Shown here in pieces: positions 42,506-50,924 of a stretch of 64,000 nucleotides of DNA. The stretch lies in assembly GCA_964457225.1 (NCBI GenBank), contig CAYWEM010000003.1, positions 62,001 through 126,000 on the forward strand, given 5' to 3'. Under the pieces are notes generated by a model. The model made no database searches and was not told where the DNA came from. It worked only from the letters and a program-made list of their open reading frames with translations. Position numbers and translations under genes: made by a program. The stretch's first letter is position 1, and each line of letters starts with the position of its first letter. This DNA comes from CAYWEM01 sp964457225. GTDB lineage: Bacteria > Acidobacteriota > Aminicenantia > UBA2199.

Positions 42506-43245
42506 AAATAAGCGCCGTTTTCATCACCCTCAACGAACAGGATCGCCTGGAAGAGGCCCTGCTCAGCTGCAATGGCCTGGTGGATGAAATCGTGGTGCTC
42601 GATTCCTATTCCACCGATGAAACCGAGAACATCGCCCGGCGTCACGGAGCGCGTTTTTTTCAGCATGAATTCAGGGATTACGGCGACCAGAAAAACCGGG
42701 CCCTGGACCTGGCCCGGCATGACTGGGTGCTGAACCTGGACGCGGACGAGCGTCTTTCCGATGAATTGCGCCGCGAAATCGAACAAATCAGGCAAAACCC
42801 GGAACCGGGCTCTGCCGGTTTTCTCATTCCACGGCGCACTTACTACCTGGGCCGCTGGATCAGGCATTCAGGCTGGTACCCGGACCGCAAACTGCGCCTG
42901 TTCAGGCGCAGCCTGGCCAGGTGGCAGGGCCGGATTCACGAGCGGCTGGTGCTGGAGGGAACCCCAGGCAGGCTGCGCGGAGCGATCCTGCACTTCAGCT
43001 ACCGCGACCTGGCCGACCACCTGGAGCGCATGAACCGCTACAGCGGGTTCCAGGCGGAATCGATCAGGGGTCCGCGCGGCCTGCTGCTGGCCAAGGCACT
43101 GCTGTCGCCTCCGTTTACCTTTATCAGGCATTATTTCTGGAAAATGGGCCTGCTTGACGGTTTTCCCGGCCTGGTCATCGCCCTGGTTTCTTCCTGGGGC
43201 ACTGCGGCCAAGTACCTGAAAGCCGCCGCCCGCCATGAACCCTGA
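42502..43245 (+). CDS. Family 2 glycosyltransferase (WaaE/KdtX-like)
   Basis: 247 residues. GT-A fold starting ISAVFITLNEQDRLEEALLSC, with DEIVVLDSYSTDET and the metal-binding LNLDADERLS. The overall pattern, including GARFFQHEFRDYGDQKNRAL, matches the WaaE/KdtX group of lipopolysaccharide inner-core transferases. It probably adds a hexose to the LPS core; donor and acceptor are not certain. Overlaps the next gene by 11 bases. Confidence 0.88.
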   Translation: MKISAVFITLNEQDRLEEALLSCNGLVDEIVVLDSYSTDETENIARRHGARFFQHEFRDYGDQKNRALDLARHDWVLNLDADERLSDELRREIEQIRQNPEPGSAGFLIPRRTYYLGRWIRHSGWYPDRKLRLFRRSLARWQGRIHERLVLEGTPGRLRGAILHFSYRDLADHLERMNRYSGFQAESIRGPRGLLLAKALLSPPFTFIRHYFWKMGLLDGFPGLVIALVSSWGTAAKYLKAAARHEP

Positions 43246-44338
43246 AAAAACCCTGGTACAGATAGACCTGGGCCGCGACTGGCGGGGCGGTCAACGCCAG
43301 ACCTTTTACCTCTGCCGCGACCTGGCCGACGGCGGCCGGCCGATCACCCTGGTGGCCCGGGCGGAATCAGCCCTGGCCGGCAAAGCCCGGTCCATAGGTC
43401 TGCGGGTGGTCGAATTCAGTTCCGGAGTTCCCTGGAATCCCCTGGCCATCGGCCGTCTGCGTCGGGAACTCGGAACAGCGCGGCCGGCACTTGTTCATTG
43501 TCACGACGCCCATGCCCTGACCCTGGGCCTGCTGGCCTTTCCCCGGGCGGGGTTGAAAATCGCCGGGCGCAAGGTCAACTTTCCGCTTTCCGCCAATCCG
43601 CTGAGCCGCAGGCGCTACCGAAAATCAGTCAACGCCCTGATCGCAGTTTCCGGGGCGGTGCGCAGCACCCTGATCAACTGCGGCATTGAAGCGGAAAAAA
43701 TCCGGGTCATCCACGACGGCATTGACCTTCCGGGGCAAGTCAGCGCCGATCTCAGAGAACGGGGACGGAGAGAACTGGGCATTCCCCCCGACTCCGTGGT
43801 CGCAGTCTGCATAGCCGCCCTGACCGCGGAAAAGGGCCAGGCCGACCTGCTGGAAGCCCTGGCTGCGGCGTCCGCTGACCTGCCCCGGCTGATCCTGCTG
43901 CTGGCCGGTGAGGGAAAACTGCGGAAAGAGCTGGAAAGGAAGATTCTGCTGCTCGGCCTGGGAGAAAAAGTCCGCTTTCTCGGGTTCCATCCCGATCCCG
44001 GCCTGCTGCTGCAGGCGGCGGATTTACTGGTCGCTCCTTCCCGGCAGGAAGGTCTGGGAAGTATCCTGCTGGACGCCCAGGGCCTCGGTCTCCCGGTGCT
44101 GGCCACCAGGGCCGGCGGCATTTCGGAGTGCGTGGTCGAGGGCCATACCGGAATCCTGGTTGCGCCCGGAGACATTCAAGCCCTGGCCGACGCCCTGATA
44201 CTGCTTTACCGTGACCCCGGCCTGCGCCGGCAAATGGGGGCGGCAGGTCGCACTCACATCGCGAATTCCTTCTCGACCGAACGCATGGTCGCGCAAACCC
44301 TGGAGCTTTACCTCGGCCTGGGCCTGCCCGACTCCTGA
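43235..44338 (+). CDS. Family 4 glycosyltransferase
   Basis: 367 residues, GT-B fold. The N-terminal acceptor domain starts VQIDLGRDWRGGQRQTFYLCRDL; the C-terminal donor domain has VCIAALTAEKGQADLLEAL, VRFLGFHPDPGLLLQAADLLVAPSRQEGLGSILLDAQ and GGISECVVEGHTGILVAPGD, the typical EX7E-type region. Probably extends the LPS core or another cell-surface glycan. Last gene of the three-gene operon; the next gene is convergent. Confidence 0.88.
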   Translation: MNPEKTLVQIDLGRDWRGGQRQTFYLCRDLADGGRPITLVARAESALAGKARSIGLRVVEFSSGVPWNPLAIGRLRRELGTARPALVHCHDAHALTLGLLAFPRAGLKIAGRKVNFPLSANPLSRRRYRKSVNALIAVSGAVRSTLINCGIEAEKIRVIHDGIDLPGQVSADLRERGRRELGIPPDSVVAVCIAALTAEKGQADLLEALAAASADLPRLILLLAGEGKLRKELERKILLLGLGEKVRFLGFHPDPGLLLQAADLLVAPSRQEGLGSILLDAQGLGLPVLATRAGGISECVVEGHTGILVAPGDIQALADALILLYRDPGLRRQMGAAGRTHIANSFSTERMVAQTLELYLGLGLPDS

Positions 44339-44348
44339 GTTTCAGCTG

Positions 44349-44948
44349 TTACTCGTGGCCCCAGGGCGGCGGAGGCGGAGCAACCGGCTTGCTCAGGTCA
44401 AAATCAACCCTGAATTCCCGACCTTCCCTGGTCAAGCGGTAAGTAAAGGTTTTTCCAGGATAGATGTAAATATGCCAGGTATTATCAGCCGATTGCGGAA
44501 TGCCGGTGCGCACGAAGAGTTCTTTCGAGTACTGGTCGGCCGGGAAAGACTGGGCGCTGGCCCAGCCCGCGGTCACGGTATGTCCGCCGTACATGGTCGA
44601 CTCGTCGTCACTGCCGTCTTCATGCCGGTGATCGTGCTTGAGTTGCAGGCCGGAACCGGTCTTGGTTATGATCCAGGTGCGCGAGCGGTCCTGGCCGACG
44701 TGAAAGGGAATGTGCAGTACCGTGTCGGAACATGACCTGACGTGCATGACCAGCCGGTGATCGGAAAAGGCCCGGTCGCCCTGGTTGCCCTCGACCACCC
44801 GCCCTTCGAAAGCCTGTCCGCAGAGTGCTTTCAGCCTGGCGAAAAAAGCATCGTGGCTTTCGATCGAAACCGCCGGCCCGGCTTGCACCGCCAGCCAGAG
44901 CATGGTCAAAAGCAGTGTAATCAATAAAATGTTTTTTTTTGCTGCCAT
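44349..44948 (-). CDS. Secreted protein of an uncharacterised family
   Basis: 199 residues with a signal peptide (MAAKKNILLITLLLTMLWLAVQAG). The mature part has conserved-looking blocks LKALCGQAFEGRVV, LVMHVRSCSDTVLHIPFHVGQDRSRTWI, LQLKHDHRHEDGSDDESTMYGG and a Pro-rich end. It resembles an uncharacterised secreted family I have seen in other proteobacterial and acidobacterial genomes, with no known function. The His/Asp-rich block could bind metal. AAGGAG before ATG 44948. Confidence 0.75.
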   Translation of the reverse strand: MAAKKNILLITLLLTMLWLAVQAGPAVSIESHDAFFARLKALCGQAFEGRVVEGNQGDRAFSDHRLVMHVRSCSDTVLHIPFHVGQDRSRTWIITKTGSGLQLKHDHRHEDGSDDESTMYGGHTVTAGWASAQSFPADQYSKELFVRTGIPQSADNTWHIYIYPGKTFTYRLTREGREFRVDFDLSKPVAPPPPPWGHE

Positions 44949-44965
44949 GAGAACTCCTTGAAATG

Positions 44966-44994
44966 ATTATAATAAATGATTTCTTTTTTGTTAA
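44966..44994 (-). promoter_or_regulatory. Promoter of the secreted protein gene at 44349
   Basis: TTAACA (44989-44994), 17-base spacer, TATAAT (44966-44971) on minus. The start near 44959 coincides with the AAGGAG site, leaving a leader of about 11 bases. Confidence 0.72.
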
Positions 44995-45010
44995 GCAAAG
45001 CTTTGAATTA

Positions 45011-45039
45011 ATGACAAAAACAAAAAAAAATCCTATAAT
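45011..45039 (+). promoter_or_regulatory. Promoter of the pilin gene
   Basis: ATGACA (45011-45016), 17-base A-rich spacer, perfect TATAAT (45034-45039). The predicted start (45046-45047) coincides with the ATG of a short leader ORF. Confidence 0.75.
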
Positions 45040-45046
45040 TAGATTC

Positions 45047-45103
45047 ATGACAAAAAAATTATGCCGGCTTGCAAAAGAGCCGGTGCAATACCGGAGGAAA
45101 TGA
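45047..45103 (+). other. 18-codon leader ORF upstream of the pilin gene
   Basis: Encodes MTKKLCRLAKEPVQYRRK and ends in TGA that overlaps the pilin ATG as TGATG. The ATG lies at the predicted transcription start, so it would be translated leaderlessly. The segment also folds into a hairpin (CCGGCT and AGCCGG arms, 45064-45083) just before the pilin ribosome site GGAGG (45093-45097). It may couple or control pilin translation; no homologue is known to me. Confidence 0.45.
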
Positions 45104-45729
45104 TGAACTCTAACCGCGGATTCACCCTGATCGAAATGGTGGTAGTACTGGCCGTGGTGGCCATCCTGGCGGCCATCCTGGTGCCCACCGTAGCCAAAAA
45201 CATCGAAGATGCCAGGAACACCAGGGCGGTCAACGAAACCCAGGTGCTGGGCGCGGCCATGGCTTCTTTTTATAAAGATTTGGGCCGCTGGCCGACTGCC
45301 AACGGCGCGGCCGCCAACCTGCCCGATGCGTTGAACGTCCTGCGCAGCCAGCAGGGCACCGCAGCCACCAATGACGGAACAGGCACAGATGGCTGGCTGG
45401 GCACCAACTGGGATTACTTCGAAAATCACCTGGTGCGTAATGCCCCAGGCGCCCAGGGCACTCCCGGGGCCAACACCTATCCCCTGACCGGCGAATTCAG
45501 GTGGAACGGCCCCTACATCACTGAAATCAAGCCCGACCCCTGGGGCAGCCAGTACTACTGCAACGTGCAGTACCTGAGCGCCCGGATCAACGCCGTCTGG
45601 GTGCTGAGCGCCGGCCAGGACCGGGTCATCCGCACTTCCTTCACCCAGAGCTTCCTGACCGGCACCCCGACCCTGAACAACAGCGCCGGCGCCAACCCGG
45701 CCGACGACACCGGCTTCCGGGTTCAATAG
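45103..45729 (+). CDS. Type IV pilin/type II secretion pseudopilin-like protein
   Basis: 208 residues. Short leader MNSNRG followed by FTLIEMVVVLAVVAILAAIL: a prepilin-peptidase site after Gly6, Phe+1 and Glu+5. The C-terminal part is Gly/Asn-rich with ITEIKPDPWGSQYYCNVQYLS, a pattern of GspG-type pseudopilins (PDPWG). I use the second of two consecutive ATGs because GGAGG is five bases before it. No other pilus or secretion gene is nearby, so it is an orphan. Confidence 0.9.
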   Translation: MNSNRGFTLIEMVVVLAVVAILAAILVPTVAKNIEDARNTRAVNETQVLGAAMASFYKDLGRWPTANGAAANLPDALNVLRSQQGTAATNDGTGTDGWLGTNWDYFENHLVRNAPGAQGTPGANTYPLTGEFRWNGPYITEIKPDPWGSQYYCNVQYLSARINAVWVLSAGQDRVIRTSFTQSFLTGTPTLNNSAGANPADDTGFRVQ

Positions 45730-45742
45730 CATTTAAGCGGCC

Positions 45743-46186
45743 ATGAAACAAGCCCCGGTCAAGCGCCTGGGCTTGTTTCTTTTTTCCTGCCTTTTCTGCT
45801 TAGCCTGCATTTCCTTTCGTCCGCCTGAATACGTCGATCCTGTATTACTTTTAACCAGAATCGCGGTTTGCGACCAGGCCCCGGAAAGTGTTTTTCCCGA
45901 AACCGCCTCGAGTGTCTTTCACCGGGATAAAGCCCTGTATGCGGTGATCCAGATCGGTCCTCTGGAAAACCGAACCACCCTGCAGTGGAAATGGTTTGAT
46001 CCCCGGGGCCGGGCGGCGCGCCTCTCCCCCCTGCTGGAAGTAAACCGGGACAACCGTAACCTGGCCCATGTCATCGCCTGGGACCGGCTGCCGGCCGAGG
46101 CCCTGCAGGACGGACGGGGACGATGGACGGTGGCCCTGTTCAGCGGGGATCTTTTCCTGGGCCGGGCCGGGTTTGACATAGAATGA
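45743..46186 (+). CDS. Small putative lipoprotein, unknown function
   Basis: 147 residues. Hydrophobic signal with cysteines at 16, 19 and 22 (LFLFSCLFCLACISF); Cys16 or Cys22 could be lipidated. The mature part looks beta-rich (ALYAVIQIGPLENRTTLQWKW and WTVALFSGDLFLGRAGFDIE), like a short Ig-type domain. It follows the pilin by 13 bases and may share its message. No family recognised. Confidence 0.65.
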   Translation: MKQAPVKRLGLFLFSCLFCLACISFRPPEYVDPVLLLTRIAVCDQAPESVFPETASSVFHRDKALYAVIQIGPLENRTTLQWKWFDPRGRAARLSPLLEVNRDNRNLAHVIAWDRLPAEALQDGRGRWTVALFSGDLFLGRAGFDIE

Positions 46187-46201
46187 GGCCGATGCTAACA
46201 T
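46173..46201 (+). promoter_or_regulatory. Promoter of the nucleotidyltransferase gene
   Basis: TTGACA (46173-46178), 17-base spacer, TAACAT (46196-46201). It begins inside the last codons of the preceding lipoprotein gene. The start near 46208 gives a 28-base leader with AAGGAG. Confidence 0.65.
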
Positions 46202-46235
46202 TCAAGCAGTATTGCTTACCAAGGAGTCGTCCCAT

Positions 46236-47114
46236 ATGCATAGAAAGGGAATCGTCCTGGCCGGAGGAGCAGGCACCAGGCTTCACCCCCTGACCCTGGC
46301 CCAGAGTAAACAGCTCCTGCCGGTTTACGACAAACCGATGATTTACTACCCGCTGTCAGTACTGATGCAGGCCGGCATCCGGGAAATCCTGATCATATCA
46401 ACTCCGATCGACCTGCCCGGATTCCAGCGCCTGCTCGGAGACGGCCGACGCTTCGGCTGTTCTTTTTCTTACCTGCCCCAGCCCGAACCGCGGGGACTGG
46501 CCCAGGCCTTCACCATCGGCCGTGATTTCGTCGGCCAGGCCGCGGTCACCCTGATCCTGGGCGACAACATCTTCTACGGAGCCGGTTTCCAGGAGAGCCT
46601 GCAGCGGGCGGCCTCCCGAACTGAGCCGACCATTTTCGCCTACCCGGTGGCCGACCCCCAGCGCTACGGCGTGGTCGAATTCGATAAAAACCTGCAGGCC
46701 GTCTCGATCGAGGAAAAACCTCTGAAACCGAAGTCAAACCATGCCGTGCCCGGCCTTTACTTTTACGACAACCAGGTGCTCGAAATCGCCGAAAAACTCA
46801 GCCCCTCAAAGAGGGGGGAATACGAAATCACCGACATCAACAACTACTACCTGCGCGCCGGCCGACTGCGGGTCGAACCGCTGAGCCGGGGCATCGCCTG
46901 GTTGGACACCGGCACTTTCACCTCTCTGCTGCAGGCCGGTCTCTTCGTCCAGGTCATCGAGGAACGCCAGGGCCTGAAAATCGGCTGCCTGGAAGAAACC
47001 GCCTTTAGCATGGGCTTTATCGGCCGTCGTGAACTGGAAGACCTGGCCGCCCCCCTGCGCGCCAGCGGCTACGGTGAGTACCTGCTCAGGCTGGCCGCCG
47101 AAGAAAAGACTTAA
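46236..47114 (+). CDS. rfbA: Glucose-1-phosphate thymidylyltransferase
   Basis: 292 residues, normal length. Makes dTDP-glucose from glucose 1-phosphate and dTTP, first step to dTDP-rhamnose and related sugars. Signature KGIVLAGGAGTRLHPLTLAQSKQLLPVYDKPMIYYP; LGDNIFYG; VEFDKNLQAVSIEEKP; WLDTGT. The ATG at 46236 has AAGGAG nine bases upstream; the longer frame from 46212 lacks support. rfbB, rfbC and rfbD are not adjacent, so the pathway is split. Confidence 0.95.
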   Translation: MHRKGIVLAGGAGTRLHPLTLAQSKQLLPVYDKPMIYYPLSVLMQAGIREILIISTPIDLPGFQRLLGDGRRFGCSFSYLPQPEPRGLAQAFTIGRDFVGQAAVTLILGDNIFYGAGFQESLQRAASRTEPTIFAYPVADPQRYGVVEFDKNLQAVSIEEKPLKPKSNHAVPGLYFYDNQVLEIAEKLSPSKRGEYEITDINNYYLRAGRLRVEPLSRGIAWLDTGTFTSLLQAGLFVQVIEERQGLKIGCLEETAFSMGFIGRRELEDLAAPLRASGYGEYLLRLAAEEKT

Positions 47115-47123
47115 AATCCGGCC

Positions 47124-48416
47124 ATGTCAGACCTGAAAGACCGCCTGCGGCGCCTGGACCGGAATCGTCTTGATGCGGACTGGCACAGCCTGGAAACCGA
47201 CCCGGCCCTTAACCCTCGGGACCGCATGGAAAAACTGGTCCACCTGCACCTGGCCCGTGAAAAGACCGAGAAGAATGAACAGCCGGACAGAGCCGCTGTA
47301 GAGCCGGAAGCTCCATTCATCTGCCGGGAATACCATTATTCCGAGCGGGCTTTTTTCGGGCCGGTGCAGCTGGGGCAATGGCGGGAATTGGCTCCGGAAA
47401 GCCTGGCCGTAGTTTCCGGCGATCCATCCTGCAGCCGCCTGCCCCTGGAAAAAATAGCTTTCTTTGACACCGAAACCACCGGGCTGGCAGGCGGTACCGG
47501 CACCATTCCCTTCGTCCTGGGCATCGGTTTTTTCGAGCCGGGGGAATTCCGGGTGAAAGCCTTCGTGCTGCACGACCCGGCGGCGGAAGGAGAAATGCTG
47601 GCGGCCTTCGACCTATTCCTGGCCGAAAAAAAGTTCAGCGCGGTCGCCAGCTACAACGGCCGCAGTTTTGACTTTCCGCTGATGGAGACCCGCTACATCA
47701 TGCAGAGGCGTCGTTTTCCCTGGAGTTCGGCCAGGCATATCGATTTTCTGCACCCGGCCCGCAAGATCTGGAAAAACAGCCAGGAATCATGCAAGCTGTC
47801 CCACCTGGGAGAAATGCTGCTGGGGCTGTCCCGGGAAGACGACCTGCCCGGAGCCGAGATTCCCGCCCTTTACAATTCTTTCCTGCGCCGTCGCGACCCC
47901 TCCATGCTTGAAGCAGTGGTCGACCACAACGCCCTGGACCTGGTTGGACTGGCCGGCCTGATGCTCCTGGCCTGCCGCTACGTGGAAAACCCGGACCAGG
48001 CGAAAAGCGAGGGCGAAATCCTCGGTATCGCCGTCCTGCTGGAAAAAGCGGAACTCTTCCAGCGGGCCTTAAGCGCCTACGAGAAACTCAGCACCGCAAG
48101 TCTCAATTCGGAAACACGCCTGCTGGCCGCCCGAAGTCATTCCAGGCTGTTGAAAAAAATGCGCTTTTACGATGAGGCCTGCGCCATCTGGAAAGAACTG
48201 GAAGCAGGAGCCGACCCGCTTGGCTGCCGTGAACTGGCCCTGCATCTCGAACATCGCCGCCGGGACCTGAACAGCGCCATGCAGGTGGTGCGCCGGGCCC
48301 TTGAAGTATCCCGCCTGAACGACAGGCAGCGCGACGAGATGGAAAAAAGGCTGGCCCGGCTGGCGGCCAAGATCGAGCGCCTGGAAAAATCCGCCCCGGC
48401 CGAAGAGCAGTCCTGA
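47124..48416 (+). CDS. YprB-like RNase H-fold exonuclease with C-terminal TPR region
   Basis: 430 residues. The RNase_H_2 (DnaQ-like) domain, about 105-295, has FFDTETTGLAGGTGTIPFVLGIGFF (metal-binding Asp and Glu), SYNGRSFDFPLMETRY and DHNALDLVGL, the expected DEDD acidic residues. The last 130 residues are helical, with features of tetratricopeptide repeats. It probably cuts DNA or RNA from an end; the YprB family is poorly characterised. Nine bases after rfbA, no clear ribosome site. Confidence 0.82.
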   Translation: MSDLKDRLRRLDRNRLDADWHSLETDPALNPRDRMEKLVHLHLAREKTEKNEQPDRAAVEPEAPFICREYHYSERAFFGPVQLGQWRELAPESLAVVSGDPSCSRLPLEKIAFFDTETTGLAGGTGTIPFVLGIGFFEPGEFRVKAFVLHDPAAEGEMLAAFDLFLAEKKFSAVASYNGRSFDFPLMETRYIMQRRRFPWSSARHIDFLHPARKIWKNSQESCKLSHLGEMLLGLSREDDLPGAEIPALYNSFLRRRDPSMLEAVVDHNALDLVGLAGLMLLACRYVENPDQAKSEGEILGIAVLLEKAELFQRALSAYEKLSTASLNSETRLLAARSHSRLLKKMRFYDEACAIWKELEAGADPLGCRELALHLEHRRRDLNSAMQVVRRALEVSRLNDRQRDEMEKRLARLAAKIERLEKSAPAEEQS

Positions 48417-48484
48417 TCAGCCGGCAGAACAAATCAGCTTGGTTTTACGTTATAAGACTTGACCAACGCCATCCAGGAGGCAAG

Positions 48485-48937
48485 ATGAAAAAACTGTATC
48501 GCAGCCGAAAACAAAGGGTGCTGGCCGGTGTCTGCGGCGGCATCGCCGAATACTTCAACGTCGATCCGGTGCTGGTCAGAATAGTAGCAGTTCTGCTCTT
48601 TTTCGGCGGCGGCGCCTCGTTGATTGCATATATCATAGGCATATTCATCATCCCCGAAGCCCCTTACGAAGCTGAGGAAAGAGCAGGCGATGACCCGGCG
48701 GGCAATCAGCAGGAAAAAGATCACGCTTCCCTGAAAGCGGTTGAAAAACAATCCAGTTCAACTCCCCTGGCCGCCGGGATTATTATGATCGTCCTGGGAG
48801 TGATTTTCCTGAGCCGCAACCTGCCCTTTTTCAACCAGTATTACTGGTGGTTCTGGCGTTACGGCTGGGATTTCTTCTGGCCGGGAGCCCTGATCGCCAT
48901 GGGCCTGCTGATAATCGTCAACGGCAGCCGCAGGTAA
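48485..48937 (+). CDS. PspC-domain membrane protein
   Basis: 150 residues. The PspC domain (1-60) has KKLYRSRKQRVLAGVCGGIAEYFNVDPVLVRI and a first membrane helix; after a charged linker come two more helices (about 95-113 and 128-146), similar to the LiaF/DUF5668 membrane part. PspC proteins relay envelope stress; no PspA or PspB neighbour is present. AGGAGG before ATG 48485. Confidence 0.9.
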   Translation: MKKLYRSRKQRVLAGVCGGIAEYFNVDPVLVRIVAVLLFFGGGASLIAYIIGIFIIPEAPYEAEERAGDDPAGNQQEKDHASLKAVEKQSSSTPLAAGIIMIVLGVIFLSRNLPFFNQYYWWFWRYGWDFFWPGALIAMGLLIIVNGSRR

Positions 48938-48966
48938 ACAGGCTTAACCTGGAATAACAACCGGCA

Positions 48967-49824
48967 TCAACCGCCGGAAAGACTCCCCTGGATTTCAAGT
49001 ATGCGGTCGCGCAGTTCCGCGGCCGCCCGGCCCGGATCCGTCGCCCGGGCCACGCCCCGGGAAACGTTGATCAGCATGCCGTCGCCCCCGGGGCGCAATC
49101 CTGCTTTCAGCGCGGCCTCCAGGTCACCGCCCTGGGCTCCGATTCCGGGCACCAGGAACCAGAGATCTTCCACCGCGGCCCTGACCCGGGCCAGTATTTC
49201 CGGGTAGGTGGCCCCGACCACCAGGCCGATGTTGCCGGCGGCATTCCACTTGCGGGCCAGCCTGGCCACCTGCAGGTACAAGGGCTCCAGGCGGGCTTCA
49301 TCGTTTTCGCCGGCCCCCAGGTAAACCGGCAGGTCCTGCAGGTCGCCGCTGCCCGGGTTCGAGGTCTTGCAGAGCAGGAAAACTCCTTTTTCCCGGTCTT
49401 CAATGAAAGGCTGCAGGGAATCAAAGCCCAGGTAGGGGTTCAAGGTAACCGCCTGGGCGCCGATACCGGCAAAGGCCGAGTCAGCATATGCCTGGGCGGT
49501 TGAAGCAATGTCACCGCGCTTGCCGTCGAGTATCACCGGGATCAAAGAGCCCTGGCGTTCCGACTCAGCTTTGATCGCCTGCACAACATCGGCCAGCACC
49601 TGCCAGCCCTCGGGACCGAGCACTTCGAAAAAGGCGGCATTCGGCTTGAAAGCCGCGGCCCAGCGGGCCGTACTCCTGACCAGGCGCAGGCAGAATTCCC
49701 GGGCCGCCTCAGCCCTGGAACCGGGGAATGCTTCCAGGTCAGGCAGGTGCGGATCCAGTCCGATGCAGAGAAGTGACGAAGTATCAGCCACCCGGCGCGA
49801 CAGAAAAGTAAAAAAGCTTTCCAT
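48967..49824 (-). CDS. pyrF: Orotidine-5'-phosphate decarboxylase (type 2)
   Basis: 285 residues, last step of UMP synthesis. CIGLDPHLPDLEAF, AFKPNAAFFEVLG, and the catalytic LDGKRGDIASTAQAYA (D-x-K-x-x-D) are seen. Length and motif spacing match the larger, type 2 PyrF group. The ATG at 49824 lies nine bases after the -10 box and lacks a Shine-Dalgarno, hence probably leaderless. Divergent from ansA. Confidence 0.95.
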   Translation of the reverse strand: MESFFTFLSRRVADTSSLLCIGLDPHLPDLEAFPGSRAEAAREFCLRLVRSTARWAAAFKPNAAFFEVLGPEGWQVLADVVQAIKAESERQGSLIPVILDGKRGDIASTAQAYADSAFAGIGAQAVTLNPYLGFDSLQPFIEDREKGVFLLCKTSNPGSGDLQDLPVYLGAGENDEARLEPLYLQVARLARKWNAAGNIGLVVGATYPEILARVRAAVEDLWFLVPGIGAQGGDLEAALKAGLRPGGDGMLINVSRGVARATDPGRAAAELRDRILEIQGSLSGG

Positions 49825-49833
49825 GATGACTCG

Positions 49834-49862
49834 ATTTTAGCATGACCCGGGCTGCACGCCAA
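49834..49862 (-). promoter_or_regulatory. Promoter of pyrF
   Basis: TTGGCG (49857-49862), 17-base spacer, TAAAAT (49834-49839) on minus. Start near 49827, about three bases before the ATG. Its -35 is 11 bases from the -35 of the ansA promoter. Confidence 0.6.
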
Positions 49863-49873
49863 TACCCGGCTAC

Positions 49874-49902
49874 TTGACAAGCCGGGCCGGCTGGAGTATT
49901 TT
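49874..49902 (+). promoter_or_regulatory. Promoter of ansA
   Basis: TTGACA (49874-49879), 17-base spacer, TATTTT (49897-49902). Start near 49909, giving a 13-base leader with only a weak CGGAAA site. Confidence 0.65.
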
Positions 49903-49921
49903 TTGCTCTCCCCGGAAACAA

Positions 49922-50917
49922 ATGAAAAAAAAAATACTGCTTCTTCACACCGGCGGCACCATCGGCATGACCCGTGACCGCCAAAGCGGAGTCCTCAAAC
50001 CCGATCTCTTTTACCAGGGATTGCTGGAATTCATTCCGGAGCTTTCCTCCCTGGCCGAGCTGGAAGTGCGCATCCCCTTCGTACTGGACAGCTCGCAGAT
50101 CACCGGCGAACACTGGCAGTCCCTGGCCCGGCTGGCGGCCGCGGCCGTCGGCCAAACTGACGGCGTGGTCATCACTCACGGCACCGACACCCTGGCCTAC
50201 ACAGCCTCGGCCCTGTCCTTCATGCTCAGCGGCCTGCCCCTGCCTGTGATCCTGACCGGAGCCCAGAAACCGCTCGGCGAACTGCGCAGTGACGCCCGCA
50301 ACAACCTGGTCAACGCCGTGGACCTGGCCGGGTGCGGCATTCCTGAACTGGGGCTTTTCTTCGATTACAAGCTCTTTCGCGGCAACCGGGCCAGCAAAAG
50401 CCACAACTTCGGTTTTGACGCCTTTTCCTCGCCGAATTACCCCCTGCTGGCCGAAGTCGGGCTGGAAAGCATGATTCATCACGATCATTTACTGAAATGC
50501 ACCGAAGCATTCAAATTGGATGAGCGCATCGACAACCGCCTGGCCGTGCTGCGGCTCTGCCCGGGCACCGATCCGTCTTACTTCCAGCCCCGGGACGATT
50601 GCCGGGCCGTGGTCCTGGTCGGTTTCGGGGCCGGCACCGTGCCGTTGACCGGCGGCATGCTGAAAACACGGATCAAAGAATGGCGCGAACGCGGAACGGT
50701 GGTGGTCCTGCACAGTGAAACCGGGGCCGGCCGGGTCATGCCCGCACTCTACGAGTCCGGCCGCAGCCTGCTGGAACTGGGGGTACTCCCCAGCCTGGAC
50801 ATGACCTTTGAAGCCGTGGTCACCAAGCTGATGTGCCTGCTCGGCCGTCATTCAGATCCAGGCCTGGTCGAACAGGAATTTCTCACCCCACTGGCCGGCG
50901 AACTGACCCCGGCCTGA
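49922..50917 (+). CDS. ansA: L-asparaginase, cytoplasmic (type I)
   Basis: 331 residues. Hydrolyses asparagine to aspartate and ammonia. First catalytic motif LLLHTGGTIGMT with the nucleophilic Thr near 12, second TDGVVITHGTDTLAYTA with Thr/Asp. No signal peptide, hence the cytoplasmic group. The ATG at 49922 is chosen because the longer frame begins inside the promoter. Followed after seven bases by a DMT-type transporter. Confidence 0.94.
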   Translation: MKKKILLLHTGGTIGMTRDRQSGVLKPDLFYQGLLEFIPELSSLAELEVRIPFVLDSSQITGEHWQSLARLAAAAVGQTDGVVITHGTDTLAYTASALSFMLSGLPLPVILTGAQKPLGELRSDARNNLVNAVDLAGCGIPELGLFFDYKLFRGNRASKSHNFGFDAFSSPNYPLLAEVGLESMIHHDHLLKCTEAFKLDERIDNRLAVLRLCPGTDPSYFQPRDDCRAVVLVGFGAGTVPLTGGMLKTRIKEWRERGTVVVLHSETGAGRVMPALYESGRSLLELGVLPSLDMTFEAVVTKLMCLLGRHSDPGLVEQEFLTPLAGELTPA

Positions 50918-50924
50918 ACCAGGC

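Noticed and set aside
44990..45103. Riboswitch upstream of the pilin gene
   Set aside because: No conserved motif of cyclic di-GMP or other known riboswitches could be matched; promoter, leader ORF and one hairpin explain the region.
48421..48484. Promoter before the PspC gene
   Set aside because: TATAAG at 48451-48456 has no acceptable -35 partner, so I did not annotate it.
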